Source of the DNA: a virus | Strand: one strand, 5' to 3' | Length of the DNA: 26,469 nt | Virus record (IMG/VR): IMGVR_UViG_3300031898_000013 | Coordinates: 1-26,469 of that record | In this document: positions 5,370-13,473 of the stretch, piece after piece | Numbering within the stretch: position 1 is the stretch's first letter | How the letters are laid out: each line of letters opens with the position of its first letter | Position numbers and translations under genes: made by a program | Notes under the pieces: generated by a model | The model's database searches: none | What the model was told of the DNA's origin: nothing | Seen by the model: only the letters and a program-made list of their open reading frames with translations

Positions 5370-6287
5370 ATGCAACCTGATTACAAGGTTGTTCGCAGTT
5401 TCTTTATCCGAAACTCCGACAAGATGATGATCATTCCTCCTTGGGAGGAAATCGGCATTATTGGGGGTGAACCCCTCTTTATGCTCGATGGCTCTTCTTA
5501 TATCGTTCCTGTGTCTTCCCATCCGGTTTGTCCGAAAACCCATCAAGTCGAAGAACTCGGACAAAGCGGTAGGGAATGGGGAAAGGCATGGCTCAAAGAC
5601 CTGCATGTTTCTGGCACTGCTCAATTCCCAAACTCAGGCCTTGGCATTTTAGATACCGATGCTTCTCATCGACTTATCCTTAGTCCTGCCTCGAATTTAA
5701 GTGCTCAAAGAACCCTTAGCCTCATTACCGGCGACGCTGACCGCTCCATCACTTTGCAGGGCAATCCTACGCTCAATGATTGGTTCGATCAATCCGTTAA
5801 GCAGGTAGCATCTCCTACCTTCGCTGGAATGACTCTCACCGGATTCTCTGGCTTTGTCAAAGCTACAGCAGGGGTCCTGAGCGCAGCGGCATTAACGGAC
5901 GCTGATATCCCTGACGATATTACTCTGACCAACATCACCCAAATCACGAATAGGTCACATACTAACTTGAGTGATATTGGTAGTCTGTCGCATGCTACAA
6001 TAGATGGTTACCTCGATCAGGCGGTGAAACAGGCCAGCTCTCCAACCTTTGCTGGGTTAACACTCACTGGATTTTCAGGGTATGTGAAGGCTACAGCTGG
6101 CATTCTTTCCGCGGATGTTTTACGCTTTGCTGGCCTTTTCGAAATTGATATCAATGAGAATTTTATGCCCCGCACAACTGTCGAATCTGATTTGTTTTTC
6201 GAATTGGATATAAACGAAAATATTATACCCTCGCCATATTATTTCGAAGTGGATGCGAATTCGAATATTATGCCTTCCTTGACATAG
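5370..6287 (+). CDS. tail fibre protein with internal repeats
   Basis: A 305-residue fibre-like protein. Residues 69-82 (EWGKAWLKDLHVSG) form a motif shared with the next gene (residues 25-37 there). A 34-residue unit occurs at 139-172 and 215-248, each containing SPTFAG, LTGFSG and VKATAG. The C-terminus has three short repeats, FEIDINENFMP (257-267), FELDINENIIP (277-287) and FEVDANSNIMP (292-302). Repeats of this kind are typical of trimeric shaft segments. GAAGGA precedes the ATG. It likely helps the phage bind the host. A chaperone or baseplate adaptor is less likely. Confidence 0.75.
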   Translation: MQPDYKVVRSFFIRNSDKMMIIPPWEEIGIIGGEPLFMLDGSSYIVPVSSHPVCPKTHQVEELGQSGREWGKAWLKDLHVSGTAQFPNSGLGILDTDASHRLILSPASNLSAQRTLSLITGDADRSITLQGNPTLNDWFDQSVKQVASPTFAGMTLTGFSGFVKATAGVLSAAALTDADIPDDITLTNITQITNRSHTNLSDIGSLSHATIDGYLDQAVKQASSPTFAGLTLTGFSGYVKATAGILSADVLRFAGLFEIDINENFMPRTTVESDLFFELDINENIIPSPYYFEVDANSNIMPSLT

Positions 6288-6298
6288 GAGGTAGAGAA

Positions 6299-7375
6299 AT
6301 GCCAACTCGTAGCATAGTTCCACGAGCAAATGGAGAAGGGAGTTTAGGGGAAGGCTCAACCCCGAAACGCTGGGGAAAAGCATGGCTCGTCGATTTGGAT
6401 GCCAGTGGTATCATAAAGGCCCGGAAATTCTCTCTGTATAATCAGAGTATTGCAACCACCATCGTCCATTCCGGTAAAAATATTAAGCATGCTGGTAACA
6501 ATGGGCTCGGTCAATCTAAGCCCGCCTATTTCAAATCTGCGCAATCAGTGGAAATCGCCGGAACCAGAACCAGCGATACGGTATTTACCCGGACTTCTGG
6601 CACCTGGGTTGCTAATGCTCTGGTGGGTCAATACTGTTACAGTTATGTAAGCACCTCTCCGGCCAGTGGGATTTGGTTGCCGATTACTGCAAATACTACG
6701 ACAGCCTTGACGGTGAGCGGGACACTCTATCCTGCCGCGACAGCCGTAAGGACGTGCATCTGGCTGCCGAATTTCTCGCTTTATGCTCACAGTCAAGGAT
6801 CAGGCGCTTTTATTGGCGGCGTCTTCGATGGAGAAAGCATCTGGCTGGTACCTTATAATTCCGCTAATCTGGTCAAAGTCAACCCTGCTGATGGTTCCAT
6901 GACTACCTATGCTCACGGTCAAGGAGGAGGCGCTTTCCGCTGTGGTACTTTCGATGGAGAAAGCATCTGGCTGGTACCTTATACTTCCGCTAATCTGGTC
7001 AAAGTCAACCCTGCTGGATTTGGGCGAAATCCCAGCAGTAAGGCGAATAAAAATTGGATCAACCGCACTGCCTCTCGCGCATTGGGCACGGTCTATACCA
7101 ACCCAAATACCTCAAGGGCGTTGTTGATCATGGCAACCGTTAGATGTGCAATTTCGGTAGCGGCAGGATATGCCTATGTCCAAGCATTTTCCGATGCATC
7201 AGCCACTCCTACGGCGGCAGCAAGCGGTAAGGTAGGCATTGAGGTCGGCTTATTGAACGAAGACAATACTTTTCAAGTTACTTTCATTGTCCGGGCAAAC
7301 GAGAAATATAAGATTACTGCGACGACCAGTAACGGGACTTGCACCTTGGGCAACTGGACGGAAGTCGTTCTATAG
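6299..7375 (+). CDS. tail fibre protein with propeller-like repeat
   Basis: A 358-residue fibre-like protein with GGAGG before its ATG, 11 bases after the previous fibre gene. The N-terminus (PTRSIVPRANGEGSLG ... RWGKAWLVDLDASG) resembles fibre attachment regions. Residues 162-203 and 204-239 are two copies of a 42-residue unit with FDGESIWLVPY and NLVKVNP, similar to blades of beta-propeller repeats. The C-terminus is a beta-rich domain. The repeats are nearly identical at DNA level, implying recent duplication. Two blades cannot close a propeller, so the unit may trimerise or be a remnant of a longer array. Confidence 0.75.
   Translation: MPTRSIVPRANGEGSLGEGSTPKRWGKAWLVDLDASGIIKARKFSLYNQSIATTIVHSGKNIKHAGNNGLGQSKPAYFKSAQSVEIAGTRTSDTVFTRTSGTWVANALVGQYCYSYVSTSPASGIWLPITANTTTALTVSGTLYPAATAVRTCIWLPNFSLYAHSQGSGAFIGGVFDGESIWLVPYNSANLVKVNPADGSMTTYAHGQGGGAFRCGTFDGESIWLVPYTSANLVKVNPAGFGRNPSSKANKNWINRTASRALGTVYTNPNTSRALLIMATVRCAISVAAGYAYVQAFSDASATPTAAASGKVGIEVGLLNEDNTFQVTFIVRANEKYKITATTSNGTCTLGNWTEVVL
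6782..7016 (+). repeat. 126-base in-frame tandem repeat inside the fibre gene
   Basis: Unit 1 is 6782-6907 and unit 2 starts at 6908 and stays similar to about 7016. The part beginning GATGGAGAAAGCATCTGGCT is almost identical for about 60 bases, with only one visible difference (TATAATT versus TATACTT). The unit equals 42 codons, so copy-number change keeps the frame. Confidence 0.9.
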
Positions 7376-7384
7376 GAGAAAACA

Positions 7385-7621
7385 GTGATTGCATTAAGTG
7401 CAGTTTTGGCATGGAAGTTTCCTGGGGAAAGAATTGCGACTCAGAATGATGAACTCGTTGAGTGGTCGAAGGGCGCATTTCCAACTCAGGAAGAAATCAA
7501 AATCTGGCAAGAAGAATATGAATCCTACCTCGCAGTAAGAAAACAGCAGTGGACAGACTTTAAGGCGTACGTAAACAAGTATCTTGGATACAAAGAGGAA
7601 ACCTGGATATCGGGGATATAG
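7385..7621 (+). CDS. small tail-fibre-associated protein
   Basis: A 78-residue protein with a GTG start and AGGAGA six bases before it, ten bases after the fibre stop. It contains LAWKFPGE, then DELVEWSKGAFPTQEEIKIW, a layout common in small proteins encoded just after phage fibre genes (comparable to XkdW or fibre assembly proteins). A role in fibre assembly is inferred from position and this pattern. Confidence 0.6.
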   Translation: MIALSAVLAWKFPGERIATQNDELVEWSKGAFPTQEEIKIWQEEYESYLAVRKQQWTDFKAYVNKYLGYKEETWISGI

Positions 7622-7637
7622 TACAGGAGACGATTTC

Positions 7638-7856
7638 ATGGATTTGCAGCAAATAGATTTAGAGATATTGGTTAGATTCTTAGGTCGAAGCGAGCTGGAA
7701 AAATTTCTCTTATATCAAGAAAATGAGGCATTGAAGAAGGAGATAAATTCCCTTCAATCAATAAAAGAAAATAAAAAACCCGAGAGCGAACCTCTGCCAA
7801 AGGCAAATGAGAATTTGCCGCCTGCTAAAACTCAAGAGGATAAAAGGAGTGGCTGA
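7638..7856 (+). CDS. small helical hypothetical protein
   Basis: A 72-residue protein starting MDLQQIDLEILVRFLGRSEL. A Leu/Glu/Lys helix at about 15-40 could form a coiled coil and is followed by a disordered Lys/Pro/Glu tail. CAGGAGA lies before the ATG at 7638; the frame is open from 7584 but that part overlaps the previous gene. It precedes a membrane protein gene and may be a cytoplasmic partner, but no function is recognised. Confidence 0.6.
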   Translation: MDLQQIDLEILVRFLGRSELEKFLLYQENEALKKEINSLQSIKENKKPESEPLPKANENLPPAKTQEDKRSG

Positions 7857-7880
7857 TGAAATGTGCGGAGGAATGAGACA

Positions 7881-8273
7881 ATGAACAACAGGGTGAACAT
7901 CTTTTTGTTATCGGTGTTGTTCGGCTTGATCGTCGGTTCCGTCGTCAATTTCTATCGAATCTCACAACCAATAGCCGATGTGTCCTTTTCGGAAAGAGGG
8001 ATCACCGTTCTGTCCTTGAATCCAGAATTAACCAAGGAAGAGCAGATCACGATGAGCTACTGGCGAGGAAAAGTAGACACGAAGTTGAACTCCATCGACA
8101 AGAAGATGGACGAATTCCAAAGCCAGATCAAGGAGTTAAACTGTAATTTGTCGGAGGTAAAGATCGCGGCGGCCAAGGAAGGCAGCATTTACGGGGCGAT
8201 AACTTCGCTAATCGTCTTCCTCGCTTCCCTTCTTGGCCAGAATATTCTCAGGAGAAACAAAAAAATCTCATGA
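7881..8273 (+). CDS. two-TM membrane protein with coiled coil
   Basis: A 130-residue protein. Residues 5-25 are a hydrophobic N-terminal segment (NIFLLSVLFGLIVGSVVNFY). The middle (about 60-95) is a charged helical coiled-coil region, and a second hydrophobic segment (about 103-121) ends in a basic tail RRNKKIS. GGAGG lies nine bases before the ATG at 7881. Its stop overlaps the next start (ATGA). The topology and position among small membrane and exported genes suggest part of a lysis or superinfection module, but no holin family is recognised. Confidence 0.65.
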   Translation: MNNRVNIFLLSVLFGLIVGSVVNFYRISQPIADVSFSERGITVLSLNPELTKEEQITMSYWRGKVDTKLNSIDKKMDEFQSQIKELNCNLSEVKIAAAKEGSIYGAITSLIVFLASLLGQNILRRNKKIS

Positions 8274-8707
8274 ACTCCCGATGTTTGTTCGGTTTGATCC
8301 TGATGCTTCTTCTCTCTGTTCCTATTTTTGGCCATTCCGATACGGCCATTCCCGACTACTACGGGGATATGGAAAAGCTGGATGCCTTGGAACGGGTCTT
8401 CCTGGAGCCTTATGTCCCGAACTCTTTGGATCTCACCTATCAGTCTATTATTCAAGAATGGCTGGATGAACATATACCCGGATTTGTCATCTTTGCACTG
8501 AGATCCAGAATAGAGAAAAATTGCATCATGCACAATCTGGAGACTGGGGAAAATGAAATAGGTTCTTATATCTATCTGCTCTTCAAAATGTCCCGCGGGG
8601 AGAGCCACGAAGTCCAATTCTGCGTGGGTTGTATTTGGAAAGATCCCCGAACGCAAGAACTTCAGTTTCGGGGGATGTATACGGTAGGGATCAAATACGG
8701 CATCTAA
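8270..8707 (+). CDS. secreted hypothetical protein
   Basis: A 145-residue protein with a clear signal peptide (MNSRCLFGLILMLLLSVPIF, cleavage near residue 22) and a mature mixed alpha/beta domain with several Cys (for example FCVGCIW). It is translationally coupled to the preceding membrane protein by an ATGA overlap. Export to the periplasm would fit a lysis or envelope-modifying role. No endolysin motif is visible and no family is recognised. Confidence 0.65.
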   Translation: MNSRCLFGLILMLLLSVPIFGHSDTAIPDYYGDMEKLDALERVFLEPYVPNSLDLTYQSIIQEWLDEHIPGFVIFALRSRIEKNCIMHNLETGENEIGSYIYLLFKMSRGESHEVQFCVGCIWKDPRTQELQFRGMYTVGIKYGI

Positions 8708-8727
8708 GATCGAAAGGAGACAATGAA

Positions 8728-9114
8728 ATGGCGAAGAAAGTCTGGATTGTTATGTTGGCCTTCTTGCTCGTTTTGGCTTTCGGTTGCGCGGGCACCAGGG
8801 GCAAGGTCGTCTCCTCCTATGAACTGGCGGGGACGATCCTCAAGGCGGCCTACGATGTGGCTAAGCCTGCCTGCGATACGGGCACGCTCTCGGCGGAAGA
8901 CTGCGCCAAGATCAAAGATTGCTACAACCAAGCCCGTCAGTATTACATCATAGCTGGCGATGTGTTGATCTTGGCTCTGGAGACCGAAGAGATCACTCAA
9001 AAACAGGCCGATCTTGAAGAGTATCAAAAGCTCGTCAATCTTTACACGGAGAGCATGTCCAAAATGCTGAAAATGCTGGTTGATCTCGGGGTGATCGAGG
9101 AAGGAGACAAATAG
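8728..9114 (+). CDS. phage-encoded lipoprotein
   Basis: A 128-residue protein with a lipoprotein signal: basic start MAKKVW, hydrophobic core, and LAFGC with C20 as the lipidation site. The mature part is helical and charged, with one pair of Cys in the region CDTGTLSAEDCAK. AAAGGAGA is seven bases before the ATG at 8728; a nearby ATG at 8723 belongs to another frame and is not used. It could be an outer-membrane spanin-like or superinfection-exclusion lipoprotein. It is not Pro-rich like Rz1, so spanin is only one possibility. Confidence 0.7.
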   Translation: MAKKVWIVMLAFLLVLAFGCAGTRGKVVSSYELAGTILKAAYDVAKPACDTGTLSAEDCAKIKDCYNQARQYYIIAGDVLILALETEEITQKQADLEEYQKLVNLYTESMSKMLKMLVDLGVIEEGDK

Positions 9115-9282
9115 ATGGACATCGGAACGGCGACCTTACTCGTGAATGCGATAACCGCCTTGCTGGCTGCTCTTCCCAGCCTCATCAAGGCCATCCAGGA
9201 AATGGATGCCCCGGATGAGGAGAAGGAAAAGCTAATTCAAAGAATCAGGAACGCCCAGGCAGCTTTGCCGGTATGGGAATAG
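9115..9282 (+). CDS. 55-residue small amphipathic protein
   Basis: Starts MDIGTATLLVNAITALLAAL directly after the lipoprotein stop, with AAGGAGA seven bases upstream. Residues 5-25 are moderately hydrophobic and the remainder is a charged helix (DAPDEEKEKLIQRIRNAQAA). It could be a small membrane-associated lysis protein. It falls between the lipoprotein and holin-like genes with no spare bases, which supports reality despite its size. Confidence 0.6.
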   Translation: MDIGTATLLVNAITALLAALPSLIKAIQEMDAPDEEKEKLIQRIRNAQAALPVWE

Positions 9283-9295
9283 GAGGGGTTGAGGA

Positions 9296-9496
9296 ATGAA
9301 CAAGTGGTTGCTCGGTTTGAGGAAATGGTCGGTGGTGATTATCGTTATGCTTTTGGCCTCGGCCTTGAAGGCTTGGGGCAACTTGAGCGATGATCTCTAC
9401 AAGATCGCGCTCTACATCGCGGGCGGTTTTGTCGGCCTTGATTTTATTGGGAAGTTTACGGGCTCAGAAACGGACCCACTGCAGAAGACGAAATAG
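9296..9496 (+). CDS. putative holin-like small membrane protein
   Basis: A 66-residue protein with a basic N-terminus, hydrophobic segments at about 11-28 (WSVVIIVMLLASALKAWG) and 36-54, and a charged tail ETDPLQKTK. Size and two-segment layout match small phage holins that time lysis by opening the inner membrane. AGGAGGGG lies upstream of the ATG. No endolysin is seen beside it in this window, so the holin call rests on topology and location only. Confidence 0.5.
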   Translation: MNKWLLGLRKWSVVIIVMLLASALKAWGNLSDDLYKIALYIAGGFVGLDFIGKFTGSETDPLQKTK

Positions 9497-9502
9497 AGCG
9501 AA

Positions 9503-9733
9503 ATGCAGCGAAAAGAAATCAAGTCCAGTTTCATCGAATCCATCGGACACAATGAGGAGACGGACACACTGGAAGTGGCCTTCAAGGATGGGAATATCTA
9601 CCGATATATCGGCGTCCCGGCTGATCTCCATGAGTCCGTAATCGGTGCCGAGTCCATCGGAAAGGCATTTCATCAGCATATCTTGAAGGCCGGGTTTCAT
9701 ATGGAGAAGGTGAAACCCGAGGATTCAGAATGA
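9503..9733 (+). CDS. KTSC domain protein
   Basis: A 76-residue protein matching the KTSC domain pattern: SSFIESIGHNEETDTLEVAF, then DGNIYRYIGVP, then ESIGKAFHQHIL. The domain is common in phages and bacteria and its function is not established; some members are fused to replication or tRNA-related proteins. Its stop overlaps the terminase start (ATGA). The ribosome site is weak (AGCGAA), suggesting coupling to the preceding gene. Confidence 0.75.
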   Translation: MQRKEIKSSFIESIGHNEETDTLEVAFKDGNIYRYIGVPADLHESVIGAESIGKAFHQHILKAGFHMEKVKPEDSE

Positions 9734-11202
9734 GAAACGCGACGGGATTCAACATCGAGGCCAAGATCGAAGAGTGCAGGCGAGTAGCCAGATCCTTTCT
9801 CTACTTCATCAACAAGTATGTCTTCATTGAGGAGAAGGAGACGAAGCGAGCTATCAAGATTCAACTCTGGCCAGAGCAGGAGAAGATCGTGCCTACCATC
9901 GTCGAATCCAATCTCTTGATTATTCTGAAGGCTCGCCAACTCGGACTCACCTGGATTGTGGCCATGTATGTCCTCTGGCAGATCATAAGAAACCCGCTCT
10001 TCCTGGCGGTTGTTATCTCGGTTACAGAGGACCTCAGCATCGAATTCTTGGATCGTGTCTATTTCATCATGGATCGCCTCCCCCCCTGGCTTAAACCGCC
10101 CACCAAATCCCGCACCAAGCAGGTCTTTGAGTTCCAGCACGGCAACGGTTTGGTCAGCACGATCAAGAGCCTGCCGACCACCGAGATGGGAGCACAGTCC
10201 AAAACCCCTAACCTTTTGGTGATGGACGAGACCTGCAAGAACCGCTTGGCGAAGGAAATCTTCAATGCCTCCTTTCCCGGGATCGAGCAGGCCAAAGGCC
10301 AAGTTATCGTCATTTCGAATTCGTTCAAGGAAGGCGCCGGATGGTATTGGACACGGGATCTCTATATCGCCACCATGAGGGGATTGAACAAGTTCAAACG
10401 TGTCTTCTTGCCATGGGACGCCCATCCTCACAGGCCAGCAGACTTCAAGGAGCAGATGGTCGCCTCTGGCATGACGGAGCAGGATATCAACGAGAACTAT
10501 CCCGATACGGAGGAACAGGCGATCACCGACAGGAACATCGTCGGCGTTTACTACGCGAAGCAGATGACGGAGGCGCGGAAGGAGAAGCGAATCTGTCCCG
10601 TTCCTTGGGTCCCTGGCTTCGAGGTCTACACCTTTTGGGACATAGGTGTCAGAGACATGACCAGCGTTTGGTTCATGCAGCACATCGGGAAGGAATATCG
10701 CTTTATCGACTACTACGAAAACTTCGGCATGGGAATGGTGCATTACGCCAAAGTCCTCAAGGAAAAGGACTATGTTTACGGCGACCACTACATGCCCCAC
10801 GATGTCGAAAAACGGGCTCCCCATAGCGACAGTGAGGTCGCGCTCACCTTGAAAGAGATCGCGGAAAACCTTGGCATAAAACCGATCATCAAAGTTCCGA
10901 GGGCGAAGGATACTCAAGCCATCTTGAACGCCATCGAGTTGGGAAGGAACATCATCGGCCAGTGCTGGTTCGATGAAAAAAAGTGTGCCAAGGGAATCCT
11001 GTGCCTTGAGTCCTACCGTTCGGAATGGGATGAGGAGAATGAGATCTTCAGCAGAAAACCCTTGGACAACTTCGCGGTCCACGGTGCCGATGCCTTTCGC
11101 ACCTTCGCCCAGGGATACAAGCCGAAAGTCCAAATGAAGTCATACAGCGATTCACGAACATCTTATCGTGATTATGGTGCATTGGCCTATTTAGGGAACT
11201 AA
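9730..11202 (+). CDS. terL: terminase large subunit
   Basis: A 490-residue packaging ATPase-nuclease that pumps DNA into the prohead. The ATPase part has a variant Walker A, LKARQLGLTW (66-75), Walker B NLLVMDE (161-167) and a coupling segment VISNS (194-198). The linker YPDTEEQAI (258-266) matches the usual motif between the domains. The nuclease part shows WDIG (D304), PHDVEKR (D358) and HGADAF (D454) as likely metal ligands. Full length for the family. The start overlaps the KTSC stop. A long antisense frame across it is a shadow. Confidence 0.95.
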   Translation: MRNATGFNIEAKIEECRRVARSFLYFINKYVFIEEKETKRAIKIQLWPEQEKIVPTIVESNLLIILKARQLGLTWIVAMYVLWQIIRNPLFLAVVISVTEDLSIEFLDRVYFIMDRLPPWLKPPTKSRTKQVFEFQHGNGLVSTIKSLPTTEMGAQSKTPNLLVMDETCKNRLAKEIFNASFPGIEQAKGQVIVISNSFKEGAGWYWTRDLYIATMRGLNKFKRVFLPWDAHPHRPADFKEQMVASGMTEQDINENYPDTEEQAITDRNIVGVYYAKQMTEARKEKRICPVPWVPGFEVYTFWDIGVRDMTSVWFMQHIGKEYRFIDYYENFGMGMVHYAKVLKEKDYVYGDHYMPHDVEKRAPHSDSEVALTLKEIAENLGIKPIIKVPRAKDTQAILNAIELGRNIIGQCWFDEKKCAKGILCLESYRSEWDEENEIFSRKPLDNFAVHGADAFRTFAQGYKPKVQMKSYSDSRTSYRDYGALAYLGN

Positions 11203-11203
11203 C

Positions 11204-13444
11204 ATGCTGCAACCAGAGAGATCTTCCAAGACTAAGAGAGAACCCACTGAGCGCGATGACCAGATCCTCAAGGAGGCGCGGGATCGTCTGAAGAAGGCGA
11301 TGAACGAAGACGAAGAGAATCGAAGGTGGGCGATGGAGGATTTGGAATTCATCGCCAAACCAGGCGCTCAATGGCCGGAGAAGATCCGCTTGGATCGGGA
11401 GACAGATGGCCGTCCCTGCATCACTACCAACAAGATGCCGATCTTCATTGATCAGGTGGTCGGTGATCAAAGAATGAACCGGCCTTCCGTAAAGGTTATT
11501 CCGGTAGATTCAAGGGCCGATCCGATTCGGGCCAGCATAATTGGAGGCTGGATCAAGAACATTGAGCAAGTATCCAAATCGGACACTGCCATAGACCATG
11601 GCTTTGAACACGCAGTTGCCTGCGGATATGGCGCCATACGCGTCGTGACTGATTACGAAAGCGACGATTCCTTTACGCAGAACGCTTTCATTCAGAAGAT
11701 CGAGAATGCACTGGCTATCTATTGGGGACCTCATTCCGAATACGATTGTTCCGATGCGATGTATTGCTTTATCGTCGCCGAGATCGACAGGGATGAGTTT
11801 GAAGAGACATACGGCGAACAGCCGATGGCCTTCAAGCCGGGCGATAGCCGCTATGTAGAGGGATGGTGCGATGCGAACAAAGTAAGGGTCGTCGAATATT
11901 TTGTGAAAGAGGCGAATCCCAAGACAATCTACCTGTTGGAAGACGGAAGCGTAGTGGACAAGTTGGAACAAGGCCAAAAGGTAGTAAAGCAGCGCGAAAC
12001 CAAAAACTACAAAATCAAGTGGTATCTGTTGAGCGGAGACAGGATTCTTAACGAAAAAGATTGGGTCGGGAAGAAGTATATTCCCGTTATTCCAATTTGG
12101 GGCAAAGAAATTAATGTCGGTGGGAGGCGCTTTGTCAGGGGATTGATCCGAAACGCGAAGGACCCGCAGCGAATGTATAATTATTGGAACTCCTGCGAGA
12201 CGGAGATAATCACCCTTGCCCCGAAGAGCCCTTACCTTGCGACGGCAAAACAGATCGAGGGACACGAGACGCAGTGGAACGAAGCGCACCGGAAGAACTT
12301 TCCTTATCTCTTGGTGAACCCCGATCCAGACGCCCCGGGCTGGCCCCACCGGGAGGTTCCGCCACAAGCATCCTCGGCGATGATAGAAAGGATTCGCACC
12401 GCGGATCAAGAGATACGGGATACAATGGGACTTCAAAGGGCTTCCCTCGGCATGCAAAGCAACGAAAGATCCGGGGTTGCCATCCGGGAACGGAAAATGG
12501 AAGGCGATGTGGGAACTTTCGCTTTCATCGACAATCTTGCCCGATCCGTCGCGCATCTCGGTCGGGTCTTAGTTGATATGGCGCCAGGCATTCTGGATAC
12601 AGAGCGCATTATCCGGTTGGGCTTGGAGGGCAACCTTAATAAGTTCGAGGCGATCAATGTCCGAACGGAAGATGGCAAGATCGTAAACGATATGTCAGTG
12701 GGCACTTACGATGTCGTTGTCACGGTTGGCCCCTCCTTCACGACCCAGCGGGCGGAATCGAGGGAATCGATGAAGGAATTCGTGCAGTATGTCCCAGCGG
12801 CAGGCCCCTTGGTCGGCGACCTCTATGCGAAGTCGATGGATTGGCAAGGCGCCGACGAATTCGCCGAACGGCTGGAATATCTGCTTCCCCCGGAAGTTCG
12901 GGCGAAGTTAGCGGAAAAAAGAAGGGAGAGCGGAGAGGAAGCCCCGGAAGTCGTCCCTACCCCTATTGCCGTTGGCCCTCCTCCCGATCCCCTACTCGAA
13001 GCAAAGCTGCAAGAAGCGATGCTGGGACTTGAAGAGTTGCAGATAAAGATCGAGCAAGAAAAGGCCAAGTTGCAAGGATTGCAACTTGAAAATCAGATCA
13101 AGGCCATCAGGGCGGCTGTGCCTCCAAGAGAAGTCGCAAGCAGGCAAGAAGGCGGACCCGTGGAAGCTGGCCAGCCCGTTTTGGTGGGTGAAGAAGGACC
13201 AGGGGTTATCGTTCCGAGAAAAGATGTGGCAGTAATTCCTGCTCAAGCTACATCTTTGGAAAACTTAATCCGCACGGAAGGAACATGGGAAAGAGAAAAT
13301 GGACGATTGATTTATACTCCATCGGGTCTTGTCCTCAGATACTACACATTGCAAGAATTGATGAATTACTTTGATGCATATTTCCCCGGTGCCGTCCTTA
13401 ATCTACCAACAGGCATAGGAGAACATACTGCACCACCGTTTTAA
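11204..13444 (+). CDS. P22-type portal protein with long C-terminal extension
   Basis: A 746-residue portal forming the DNA channel at one capsid vertex. The core shows the P22 portal order: the N-terminal helix (DQILKEARDRLKKAMNEDEE), IDQVVGDQRMNRPSVKV, HAVACGYGAIRV, IPVIPIWGKEI and MGLQRASLGMQSNERSG. Residues about 597-640 are a coiled coil, as in P22, where the barrel projects into the capsid. Residues 650-682 hold a VGEEGPGVIVP motif usually seen in tape-measure proteins, and the final 60 residues are more AT-rich and unrecognised. The ATG has a modest AGGGA site one base after terL. Confidence 0.9.
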   Translation: MLQPERSSKTKREPTERDDQILKEARDRLKKAMNEDEENRRWAMEDLEFIAKPGAQWPEKIRLDRETDGRPCITTNKMPIFIDQVVGDQRMNRPSVKVIPVDSRADPIRASIIGGWIKNIEQVSKSDTAIDHGFEHAVACGYGAIRVVTDYESDDSFTQNAFIQKIENALAIYWGPHSEYDCSDAMYCFIVAEIDRDEFEETYGEQPMAFKPGDSRYVEGWCDANKVRVVEYFVKEANPKTIYLLEDGSVVDKLEQGQKVVKQRETKNYKIKWYLLSGDRILNEKDWVGKKYIPVIPIWGKEINVGGRRFVRGLIRNAKDPQRMYNYWNSCETEIITLAPKSPYLATAKQIEGHETQWNEAHRKNFPYLLVNPDPDAPGWPHREVPPQASSAMIERIRTADQEIRDTMGLQRASLGMQSNERSGVAIRERKMEGDVGTFAFIDNLARSVAHLGRVLVDMAPGILDTERIIRLGLEGNLNKFEAINVRTEDGKIVNDMSVGTYDVVVTVGPSFTTQRAESRESMKEFVQYVPAAGPLVGDLYAKSMDWQGADEFAERLEYLLPPEVRAKLAEKRRESGEEAPEVVPTPIAVGPPPDPLLEAKLQEAMLGLEELQIKIEQEKAKLQGLQLENQIKAIRAAVPPREVASRQEGGPVEAGQPVLVGEEGPGVIVPRKDVAVIPAQATSLENLIRTEGTWERENGRLIYTPSGLVLRYYTLQELMNYFDAYFPGAVLNLPTGIGEHTAPPF

Positions 13445-13473
13445 CATCATGAAGGGCAATGAAGGGCGATGAG

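Noticed and set aside
9697-11133. 478-codon leftward open frame
   Set aside because: It is antisense to the full-length terminase, has no ribosome site and its translation resembles no protein family.
11510-12556. 348-codon leftward open frame
   Set aside because: It is antisense to the portal gene, which has clear family motifs.
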